The notes under the pieces: generated by a model
The model's input: only the letters and a program-made list of their open reading frames with translations
Databases searched by the model: none
What the model was told of the DNA's origin: nothing
Program-made: the position numbers and the translations under genes
Part shown: in pieces, positions 22,301 to 33,761 of the stretch
Layout: every line of letters starts with the position of its first letter
How positions within the stretch are numbered: the first letter of the stretch is position 1
DNA from: Climacium dendroides
Taxonomy: Eukaryota > Streptophyta > Bryopsida > Hypnales > Climaciaceae
Assembly (NCBI GenBank): GCA_950106755.1
Contig: OX467086.1
Coordinates: forward strand, 13,720,001 to 13,784,000
Reading direction: 5' to 3'
Length of the DNA: 64,000 bases

Positions 22301-24598
22301 AATTTTGAAAATTTTCAAATAAAAATCTAAAAAAGGATATCAATTTTTCACTAAAACATTCTCACCATTGAAATAAACAACCCTTAATGTCTTATATATA
22401 AAAATTATTAAGTATTTGGTTCTTATTGTGACCCTCTTCTTCAAACAATCCCTATAAAAAGCTTTAAAATGAATAGTAAGTGGTTCTAACAAGGACTAGC
22501 AATAATATGATAGTATAATAAAATTTGTCAATTATTGGTTTATACTTCGCCAATGGATGGAATAAGAGTCAAGGTGGATCCATTTCAAAGCCAAGGTGTG
22601 TTCACTTAATTTTTCTAAATGAAAATTGGCTATCCAATTGCCTTTTTACAAATGTTAAAAGAATGTAGGGTCCGTTTAAGTTCATTTATGGTTGCATTTA
22701 GGAACTTTGTGTATTACTTTCAGCATGCCGTAGTGATTGTTTTTGGTCAAGCCATATCTTTTTTCAGACTGCCCATGTATGGGCTTTGCAAGGATTATGG
22801 TAAAAAATAGGTGTCTAGTACAAAATTCTTTGAAAATTCATAAGTAATTCATAAATTCTCCAAAAAATATGAAACCACTTGTGTTAGATTTCACATCAGT
22901 TTTTCTTTGAGTTATAAATAAGGGAAGATACTATTGGGCATCTGAAAACCATCAAAAAGGACAACTAGCCCTTAAAGGGTCACATTATGAGCACACTACC
23001 TCAATGGTTTAGTTTTTTTCATTTAGTACTAACTTCCACCTTATAATTTTCTTAAAAATGAATATCTTAAAAATGAATATTAAATTTTATTTGGTTAAAT
23101 GTTTTTACATGTATTTTCAACCCATTTATCAACATATTGACTCAAAGTGCACAAGAATATGGGGTCACATATGGATTTTTTGAAAGGGATGAAAACGCCT
23201 ACATTTTGAAGTTTAAGTACATTGAACTTGAAATTTTGGAGGGTATTAACTTTAAAATTTTGGAAGGATGTGCTTGAACAAGTTAATTAAAGGATTCCAT
23301 GGTTAGATTTGTTCAAAAATAAATAAAAATGAAGATTTTGGTCTTGCTTTGAAGACAAGTATTTTGAAGCAATTTTGGGTCCCTCAACATTGAAAAACTT
23401 TAGGGTTACATTATCATACAAGCATTTTTTATTATAATTTGTTCAACTTTTTCTATTGTTTGTATAAAGAATAATAATATGATAAGATAAATATGTTGAT
23501 AAAAAATTTCAAGAATTTTCTTATTATTACCACTCATGAAATAAACACTTACAATACTTCTAAAATATGCACATATATTGCATGTATCAAAATATACAAT
23601 AGTACTTGACATTTACACCATTAAAATTAAAATTACATTCATTTCTTACCTCGAAATTCATGTGGCACTACATTTTGAATGTCAACAAAACTTCAAAGTC
23701 ACTTACACATTTCAAATTTCATGATCACTAAAGTTTTACATCATTTTTATTTAGTTTTTGTATTTAGTATAATTGTTTTTCTAGTTTGTTTTAGCACCAA
23801 TAATTATTTTTGAAAAATCTATAATAAAAAAAATTCTATTCAAGAAATTTCATTATGTGCAAGGAAATCCATTGTCAAAGTATACTTTCAAGTTTCACAA
23901 GCTAATAGAGTTGTAGAGATGAGCCTTGAATACATTGCATTTTAGAAAAAAAAAATCATAGAATATTTAATCAAAATATTTAGAAAGTTGATTTTTAGAT
24001 GAGATAAATTGATTATAATTATGCATATTGTTTACTTTGATATTTGAAAATTCTTACATGACCATGATTTTAGAATTGATATGCAAATAGAACATTAAAA
24101 AACTTTGGATCTATTCCACATTTGTGACTTATGGGATCAATTATTACAATCTCAATCTAGAAATGATGTTGCTTTGTTTTATTTTTTCATATAGTTCATA
24201 GTTTTTTTTATTGTTATTCTATAATTATTGTCTAAAAAACTGTTTAACTTTATCAAAATTTTGTCTTTTTGTTTGTTTATAAATCATTCAAAGAAGTTCG
24301 AAAAGGCCTTGGATATTAAAGAGTTAAGTCTATAAAATTTGGGGTCTTAAAGCTACAAGAATCACAAATTTAAGATTTCTATTTTTAGAAAAATATATTA
24401 TATTTTTGTATAAATAATTATACAAATTGAATAAGAGATTATTTAAATGACATAAACTTGATTAAATCCATATTTTGTAGTTATTTTTATGAATTAGGCA
24501 TTGAAGTTTTAATTTTGTCTCTCTCAAGACATACAATCATTTTAGTTTAGTAATATTAATACAACATAGTGAAAATTGTAAGAATACATTACAATACA

Positions 24599-27500
24599 AT
24601 GGCGGCAACAAATAAATATGGAGAAGCATATGATGCAGAATATGTTGATAGAATGGTGGGAAAAGTTTTGGTACAAGCTTGTGCAACAGTGACACTAAAT
24701 AAACCTCATGATCCAATAGAATATTTGAGTTTGTGGTTGCATAAATATTGTGACAATGCCATTACACTACAAGAATATGAATTTGAAAAACAACATAAAG
24801 CACATAAAGAAGTCCAAGAGAAAGAAGCTCTCATGAAAAGAATTTCAATTGAACAAGAATTAATAAACCAACAAAATTCAACACTTAATTATATGCGGAG
24901 TATAACAAATGATCCATATTTACTTTGGGATACTTGTCTTCGAGCAATTAATACATATACGGGTATTATTTTGTTAAATTATATTTAAATTATATAAAAT
25001 AATGAATTTCAAATATAATACACATAAGTTCATTGTAAAATAAAATACCAATTATTTTTTATTATTGCAACATTTTGGAAAATTATACATTCAAACATAT
25101 GGCATAGGTTGTCAAGCTGCTTATGTAGCAGTAGTTGTAAGAAAGATTTTTGAACCCAAAGCCAAAAAAAATAAAAAAAATGAAGGAGAAGAAGAAGAAG
25201 GTTTTTATAATAATTTAGTTTTTGCACTAATATTAATGAAAAAAAAGTATATTATTTCTAAAATTTTCTATTTTCTTATATAATTTGATTTTTTTTAATT
25301 TCATCAAATGAATTTGAATTATGGCTTGAAATGAAATTACGTAGAAGAAGAAGAAGAAATTATTGAAGAACCTGAAGAAGGAAAAGAAGAAGGAAAAGAA
25401 GAAGGTTCTGATACTACAAGTATAGATGAGGACCCTCCTGAAGCTAATGAAGAAAAAATGGAAGGAGAAGGAGAGGGAGAAGAAGAACCACCTCCAGAAG
25501 AAGGAGAAGAAGAAGAACCAAAAGAAGGAGAAGGTGAAGAAAAGGAACCTCCTCCACCTAAGCCATTCCGAATACCAAAGCCCTTGAACTACAAAAATAA
25601 GAGACTTATATATGTATCAACAACAATACCAAGTCACATACATATGTTAAATCGACAAATGGTTGTCAAACAGGTAAATTTAAATTTTGATAAAATATAT
25701 ATTTTAATTATAAATAATATTTGTATTTTAAGTAAAATAAAATGATTAAATTAAACATTCTAATTTTTTAAAGTTTCAACAAATTGTAACAACTTAAAGA
25801 AGTAAAATTATTCTTTTAAGAAAATTACGTATGTGCTTAGCTTATAAAGCTAAATGATGTTTAAATGATGTTTTAAATCAACTAGGAGTTGAATCATTTC
25901 AAATTTTTCAGTCAACTATCAAATCAATGAATTAGTGAATATTAAGTGAAATTTTATATTAAAAATGTAATAAAATGATTGATTTTAATTCTTGTATATA
26001 TTACTTATTTTGGATATATTAATCTAGGGTCCAGTGACATTTAGTTTGCTTATTGAAGGATTACAAGATTTATATATCCCCAATGTTTTGTATAAAGAAG
26101 GTGATGTCTTATTGTGTACTTTATGTTTTGAAATTTAAATTTGTAATAAAAAATAGTTTTAATTCTAATATTGAATCATTTGCTTAATAAATTCATTATT
26201 TTATTATTTTAATGAATAGGTATTCATTATTTTGGAGGATGTCCAAGAGTTGGAGCTTATTTTGTAGTACCAATGTCCATTGAATATATAGCAAAAAAAT
26301 ATCTTGTAGAAGAATTTAAAGACAAACCACCTGAAATGTTTAACATTGTAAAACAGTACATCTCCTACTTTATATTTCTATATAAGCACATAAATTACTT
26401 TCATTTTTGTTATTATATAATATTAGTATATAAAATATTGGAAATTATTTTATTAATCAATTCACCACAAATCAATAAGAATATTATAATAACTACCTCT
26501 TTTGTATATTTGAACAAAATCCAAAGAATTCTATTAATAATATTTACAAAATCAATATGTAATTGTTATATCTAAGATTATTATTTTAAAATACTATATT
26601 AATCATTGTGTATACATTTGTTGAATTTGATATACATATGCATATTTATTGAAGAAAACAAGTTATAGCACTTTTATGTTGTGACACACTTAAATCTGAT
26701 AGTATGGGAAATGGAAGACCTTTTAAACAAATTGAATTGGATTTCATTCGAAATTGTGCTAATACCATGAGTACTATTTTAGATGAAAATAACAAAGAAA
26801 TCTCAAAAGATCATAATACACCAAAAGTAATTCAAAAATTCAAAGATCAATTGAGAGAAATCAAACTAACAAGAGTTGAACAAATGAAAGCGGAAAAAGA
26901 AGAAGCAATGAAGAGAAAAAAGGCAAAAGATAAACTTAAGAGACTAAAAACATTTCATGAATTACATAAAGCATGGGAAGAACGTCAAGCTGTAAAAGCT
27001 AAAGCTAAAGCAAAATTGGAAAGGCAAAAAGAAAAAGAAAGAAAGAAAAGAGAAGACGTTGGAGAAGAAGTCTTAGTACATATTACCATAGTTATTTTTT
27101 ATTTTATTATAAATAATAAGAAAGATGAAATTTTTACAATAATATAATATAAAAGCTAGAGCTAAAGCAAAATTAGATTCAAGAAAAAACAAAAAACAAA
27201 CATTTTAAAAATAAAGGCACTAAATATGAAGTATTGGTATCACCACAATTACTTTTGTTTTATTCTAACAACAAAGCATATCATAATATTTTTCATTGTA
27301 ATGTAATAAAAGACTGCTCAATAAAATTGAAATAGGGAGAAGAACCACCAGCACAAGAACCAATAGAAGGAGAAGAAGTTGAAGATGATGACCCCGAACC
27401 AATTTTAGAACCTGATCCTGAAGAAGAGGCTCTACTAGAAGGTGAAGAAGAAGCCATTGAAGAACAAACACCTCTAGAATTGGAAGAGGAAGAAGGTGAA

Positions 27501-30500
27501 GATGGAGAAGAAAAAGAAGAGGATGAATTCGACGACAACGAATTAGAACCAAATCCAATGGTAGAAATTGAAGGTGACGAAGGAGAAGAAGGTGCAGAAA
27601 AAGAACCTTCTGCACCAGAAGAAGAGCTTGAAGAAGAAATTGAACCCGAAGAGCCCGAAGAGCCGGATGAAATTAAAGAAGAATCACTAGTTGAAGGAGA
27701 AGAAGGGATTGAAAAACCCAAAGAATCTGAAGATATGATCAAATTGAAAGAAAGGAAAAAAGCACATGCTAAAAAAGAAAAAGAAATGAAAAAAGAAATC
27801 AAGGCATTAACAAAATTGAATAAAGGCTTTGAAAAAAGAAAGAAAAAAGCAATAGTTGCTCTTGAAAAGCTCATGGTGGAAGTTGAAAAATATGAAAAGG
27901 CATTGTTTATTGCAAATGGAGTTGTGCAATATCTTAAAAAGCATATGGAAAATGCTTATAGACTTATTGTTGAAAATAAAGTACGAGATCAATTCAAACA
28001 TTTTTATTTTTTGTAATGAACTAAATACATGATTACAAAGTTACAACTCATTAATAACAAGTAATATATTGATTAAAATTTAAAAAGTAGACAATCATTA
28101 TTTTTTATTCAATAGATGATTGTTATAAAAAAATTACAAATGTAAACTTTAAATTTATTCAATTATATAATTCATGTAAAGCATGTAATATTCAATTTGT
28201 ATATTATATTTTTGTTTTCAAATTATATATATAATTGATTATTTGGTCATATTTCAAATTTATTAAAGAATTTTATATATGATGATAATCATATATATGA
28301 TTGTGCTAGTGTTATTGTATATCCTTATAACAGCTTTCTGAGTTAGATCGGATAAGACGATGGCCATATCCAAATAGACATGTTCATAGAGTCTTAAAGG
28401 TATTATATTATCCTTGATTATAAACTTGTAAAAAAATACATGTTAAATATATTTTAAATATTTTAAAGAATTATACACATGTTGATTCAAATATACTAAA
28501 ATTAAAATTCAGATTATACCAAATCTAATTGAAATTCATTTAGTTGATTGAAATTTTAAAAACAAGTTCAAGTTTACCAAAAAATTTATATGATTTTAAT
28601 TAATATATATTTAGAGTGTGAAATATTGATAGGCCTTTATTTTCTTTATTATACTAGGCATTATTATATCTTCTTGGACATAAGAAAATAGTAATAGATG
28701 ATTGGAATTCAACGCGTAAACTTTTCAATCAAGACCTCCTAGACAAGGTTAATACTTAATAGCTACATTTAAAAATAAATGCCTCAATTTAAAGTTATAT
28801 TAGATAATTTATTAAACTTTAATCTTATTTTTGAATTGAAATAATGATTACTACAACTATAATATAATAAATTTTAGAATAAAAGAATTTACTTTGTAAA
28901 TAATACTAGTAGGTACTAAAAGACTATGATCCAGTAATAACAAATGACCCCAATCGATGGGAAGATGTTGATTCATATTTAATGGTAAACATATACAATT
29001 CAATTTTTTATAAAATATTGATCACACAATAAAATCGAATCAAATAAAAAATTATCATACAATAAAATTGTTCATTACTTTAAGTTATATTTATTTTTCA
29101 TTTCAAATCAACACATAACTTAGTTGATGTAGTCAATGATGTCAACATATACTAAACTTTCATCATTATTTATGATTTAAAATTTAAAGTATTCATCTAT
29201 TAAAATATATAATGAATAACAAAATTTTATAATACAGGGTTTAAAAGATGAGAAACTACTTGAACAAGCATGCATAGGCTTTGTAAGACATTTTTAATTT
29301 TAATATTGAATATGATAAATATAACATTGGTTTTAATATAACTAATATTTATACCCACAAGGATAGGAATGTGTCAAAATTTCCAAAGCTGAGATGTATT
29401 ATGAAACACAATTTAGAAGAATAACTTCATGATGACTATCAAATAAAAAATTTAAAATATGACCCAAAGATCATATGTATGCAATTGAATTTACTACCAT
29501 ATATGCTAATAATCAATATTTATTAGCAGTATTTGAAGCCAAAAATAAAAATTCTTTCTACAATTGATTGTACATTGAATATTTATAATTTTGACTACAA
29601 TGCAAAACATCAAGCAATGATTATCATGATTCCTTAAGTTTTTTTAGTTTTCTTATTTATTCATTTCATTTTTTGAACTAGAAAAGTAACTTTTGTGGAG
29701 AAACATATTTGTATCCTTTGAATTGTAAAACATATACAAAGAAAAGGTCCAAAAATCTATATTGAACAAATGTTACAAGACTAATAAAAGACTCTACATG
29801 GAAAATTTTGAGATTTTGTGTGCTTGGGACATATTTGAGTTCATTTCTTGTTCAAAATTTGAATTATTGATTTCTAAGGGGTTAAAAGCACATCAACTAT
29901 ATCCAATCCATTATCTTTGGTACTTGCCATCTCTTCACATTTTCATGAATTTTTTTGATTTGAAACACTTTTCAATTGAAATGCGGAATCACTAACATTG
30001 AATGATATAGCAATTAACCCTAATGCTCCTTACAAGCCAAAATACAATTGCTAGCAATCCTAGCATGTGAACCTAGGATATTGAGTCCATAAACTTAAGA
30101 ATCTAGGCTTTTATATTATAGGTACCTATGTTATAGGCACCTTTCATAGTTATATGATATTTATACTATAGGTGTTTATGTTATAAGCACCTTTCATGGT
30201 TATAGGGTACTTATGTTATAGGTACATATGTTATAAGCACCTTCAATAGTTTTAAAGTACCTATTTACATCTAGGCTCAAGGCTCATAGGCTTGCCTTTT
30301 TAGGCTCATATGCTAGCGTCGTTGCAAGTTAAAATGGTTTTTGAAAAAATTTGGTATTTAAAATGAGGTATTTGATTTTGGGTTCTTTTCTTCATTTTTG
30401 TTTTGAAATTAGGAAAACAAACAAACCTTTGAAAAATCTAATTTATTTCAAGATCAAACAGTTGAAAGAAAGTTATGTTTTAGGGGGAAGGCATAACTTG

Positions 30501-32407
30501 TGTCTAAGACTTAGGTAGGAGGAGTGCAACATCATTTTGCTTTCAAAATTTGCATACTTGAGACCCTACTCAATCATGAAGTCCTAAAATCTTATTTACA
30601 AAGAAATTTTTAATTATGATGCTAAAAAACTCAACCAAATCACATCGTCAAAATGGTGGATAGTCTTGAAAAAATCATTTATAGGCTCTATTCAAACACA
30701 AGCATTACCCTCATACCCCAATTTTTCATATGTGACAATGATACTATTATACTTGGCTACTAGGGTCAGCAAAATAATTTTAAAATGAATGCTGAAAATT
30801 TTAAGACTTTTAAAAAAGTACATGAAAAAGTACCAAATTTAATGAAATATTCCTATTCTAGGAATTTTTAGCATATGCCAAATTTGGTTTCCAATATTTA
30901 ATTAAATATTCAGCAAAAAGCATTGTTCCGGATAGCCAAGTACAATAGATAAGATTAAGATCATGTGGTTACAAATCCTAAAAAATGAATGAAATTTAAT
31001 TAATAGCTCTTTTCTAGAAAGTGTTGATTTTTGACAATTTTCTAAATATTTGTCAATTCTTAACAAATGAATCATTAGAGGTTAATTAAAACTCAAGTTT
31101 CATACTCATTACTTTTTGGATGAAAGTCATCCTAATTTGTGAAGATACTTTATTAGTTGTCCTATCTAATGGTTGGAACTAGTGTTATTAGAGTATATAT
31201 ATAATTTTCTAAACTTACAAATGTGGAAGTATGTCAAGTGGTTGCCCAAGCCAAAATTGCATTGACTCTAGTTCAAAATTGGATTTGCAAAAATGAGGTC
31301 ATAAAAATTTCAAAAATTCCCCGTGTGAATAAAACCTCATTTCAAATCCATTCCAACAAATTGTACTAAAAAAATGATCATATTTTGCTTGTAATTGAAT
31401 TAAATTGAATTTTGAAATCTCCCTTTCAAAATTGAAAAAAATATTGATGATAGCATTGGTGAATCTAACCATACAGATGGAATCTAAAACTCAAAATCTA
31501 CAATTTTATTTGTATATGAATTCCAAAATATTCTTTCAAATAATACTTTATGATGATTTTTCTCAAAATCGTCAATTCTAGAGAAGACTCTCGATGTTTA
31601 GGGGTTAAAATTGTGTTTTTACTTGAAATTTATAATTTATGATTCCTAATAGATTATACATTAATTCCTATTATTTGATGATTATAGTTGCTTCAACAAT
31701 GGATTTTATCATGCAAAAAAACTACAGCCGCTGGTGAAGTGTTTCTGAAGATAAAGGTCAAATATGAAGAATTGCAAAAGGTGTGTTTTTGTTTTAATTT
31801 ATAGTACTTGTGTTTAAAACACTTCTTGTACTGATAGGATTATTTAAAAAAATCAAGAATTTTTTTAAAACAAAAATTTAGTTTAAATATTTCATAGTTT
31901 CTAGTTTCAAATCATATATTTATATAAGTTGGTATATTTTCACAATAAATTCATTTCAATCAATAATTTCATTTAACATATTAACCAATTAATTCATTTA
32001 AATGTAATTCAATTGCCTAAATTTATAAATAAAATTTGAAGCATACAATACAAATATTACTACCTTTGAATATCTCAAAATAAATTTATAGAATTTCAAC
32101 TAGTTTTCCACTAGAAACCATGGATTTATTTTGAGATAGGAGTACAAAAGGTTAAAGTATATATGATTCATTCAATATGTTTTTATAGGAATATGCAACA
32201 ATGGAAATGGACAAAGTAATGTGTGAAGTAGAAACCCAAATGTCTATTACAAAATTGAAAAGAATGGTTGATGACGAAGAAATGAGAATTGAAAAAGAAG
32301 TAGATGAAATAGAAGCCGAAGAAAAACGTCTTGCAGATCTTGCTGCAGAAGAAGCAGCGAAAAAAGAAGAGGAAGACAAAATGTATGCAGAATATGCAGC
32401 TGAATAA
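24599..32407 (+). CDS. RSP2: Radial spoke protein 2-like protein: DPY30 domain, GAF domain, dynein-stalk-like C-terminus
   Basis: Thirteen exons give one 879-aa frame: 24599-24962, 25108-25200, 25345-25673, 26028-26100, 26220-26355, 26655-27069, 27336-27980, 28334-28399, 28658-28747, 28913-28984, 29238-29282, 31688-31780 and 32189-32407. Residues about 15-52 form a DPY30 dimerisation motif (VLVQACATVTLNKPHDPIEY). Residues about 100-345 form a GAF domain (AYVAVVV ... VGAYFVVP ... VIALLCCDTL) split by an acidic Glu/Pro insert. A Lys/Glu coiled coil, a second acidic block and more coil follow. Residues about 685-810 (RRWPYPNRHVHRVLKALLYL, DDWNSTRKLF, LLQQWI) resemble the helical bundle of dynein stalks, and the tail is coiled coil. 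Chlamydomonas RSP2 combines DPY30, GAF and coiled coil in the flagellar radial spoke; it is shorter, about 740 aa from memory. The gene therefore points to motile sperm. The exon 2 start and exon 6 end are the least certain. Exons are AT-rich, unlike the other genes here. Confidence 0.8.
30113..30262. repeat. Three tandem units of about 50 bp in the long RSP2-like intron
   Basis: Units begin at about 30,113, 30,163 and 30,213 and share TATAGGT...TATGTTATA(G/A)GCACCTT and TAGTTATA-type blocks. They lie in the 2.4-kb intron 29,283-31,687. The repeat and its right flank (CTCAAGGCTCATA) recur inverted near 49,540-49,690. Confidence 0.75.
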
Positions 32408-33468
32408 GCAGCTGAAGCCCAAGCAAGTGAAGAAGGTGGCGAGACTACATAAGGGTCCTTGATTTTCTTATGATCGATTTTTCCCATTTGGCTACAACCA
32501 AAAGATGTTGGCTATTTTTTGTAAGAAAATTTTCATTTATATTTTCTTAAGTTAAAATAGATTGATTTTGTTGTACTTTAAGATCAATAGCCAAATTTTT
32601 CCTAACTTTTGGTATAGATATCACCAAGCACCACCCAAGTATTGAGTATTGAAGAAATAGCTAGCTATTTTTCTAAAATGATAAAAGAAATAAAAATTGA
32701 AAGGCATAAATTATTGAAAATGGAGGGGATGTTAAAAGTAAGTAATCCAATATAGAAAAATAACAAAGGTATCTAATATTAAGATTTTGAGGTGACAAAA
32801 TTGAATCCCACTAATTTTTTTTATAGATAATTTCTATTATCAAAATTGTAATCAAACATTTTTATCATGATGAACTTCATTCATCATAATTATTGCAATA
32901 ATATGGTTTTGTCATAAAATCATTAATGTAAGATTAACAAAGTTAGGAATATTTGAGAATTCAAATTCCTATTATCTATATTTTCACAATACTAAGTCAA
33001 AAATTCTAATCAATCTCTTTGCAAACTCTTTGTATTATCATTTGTTATTATTATTGGCTAAAAATGTAGTTCACACTCTATGATAGTAAGTATCGTTACT
33101 TTCATATTAAAAATATTGAACACTTTGTGTTGTTTGTTCCAAATGCACCACTGACCCTAAACTGCCATCTTCACTCTATATACATCTTCAAAATCATTTA
33201 TATACCTACATGGAAGAAAAGATTTTAGAGCTTGTACCAAAAGAACACTTTGACCCTTCATAACTTGTGCATAGGGTATCCAAATGTCATGTTATTTGGT
33301 GTGTTGGAACCTTTCACTAGGCAACAAGAAAAACCAATGAAAATTTGAACAATCTAATAATAAGCTAGTAGAAAGTGGCAGTTTTGGGGATATAAGGTAG
33401 CAGTCGTCACTGTACCCATAACCGTCACCTTTAAAACCGTCACCTTTAACCTTTAAAATCTCAGAAAA
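32408..33468. other. 3' flank of the RSP2-like gene, no gene seen
   Basis: AT-rich sequence, probably including the 3' UTR. Just before the minisatellite there are short direct repeats (AACCGTCACCTTTAA twice near 33,420-33,450). Confidence 0.45.
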
Positions 33469-33761
33469 TCTTGGGAAGTGAATAGATGTGATTACAAGGA
33501 TGTACCAGATTGGTATATCTTGGGAAGTGAATAGATGTGATTACAAGGATGTACCAGATTGGTATATCTTGGGAAGTGAATAGATGTGATTACAAGGATG
33601 TACCAGATTGGTATATCTTGGGAAGTGAATAGATGTGATTACAAGGATGTACCAGATTGGTATATCTTGGGAAGTGAATAGATGTGATTACAAGGATGTA
33701 CCAGATTGGTATATCTTGGGAAGTGAATAGATGTGATTACAAGGATGTACCAGATTGGTAT
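33469..33761. repeat. 49-bp minisatellite, about six copies that read as identical
   Basis: The unit begins TCTTGGGAAGTGAATAGATG and ends GTACCAGATTGGTATA. Copies start at 33,469, 33,518, 33,567, 33,616, 33,665 and 33,714, exactly 49 bp apart; the sixth ends at 33,761. I found no base difference between copies. There are no variable spacers, so this is not a CRISPR-like array. Confidence 0.95.

Larger units (their letters stand above)
17770..24598. other. Long AT-rich intergenic region without recognised genes
   Basis: About 6.8 kb, strongly AT-rich, with no open frame resembling a known protein. It includes the region where the 5' LTR of the minus-strand gypsy remnant should lie, but no LTR pair was recognised. 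Two local features are listed separately: a TATA-like site with a TCAATTCGGACA-type array near 19,180-19,390, and a TTAA-type element end at 20,789-20,798. The last kilobase is the presumed promoter region of the RSP2-like gene, with no motif I can name. Confidence 0.5.

Noticed and set aside
27265..27874. Long Ser-rich and Leu-rich minus-strand open frames
   Set aside because: They are antisense shadows of the Glu-rich exon 7 of the RSP2-like gene (GAA/GAG codons read as TTC/CTC).
33469..33761. Regularly spaced direct repeats resembling a CRISPR array
   Set aside because: Units are contiguous and identical with no variable spacers, and the genome is eukaryotic.
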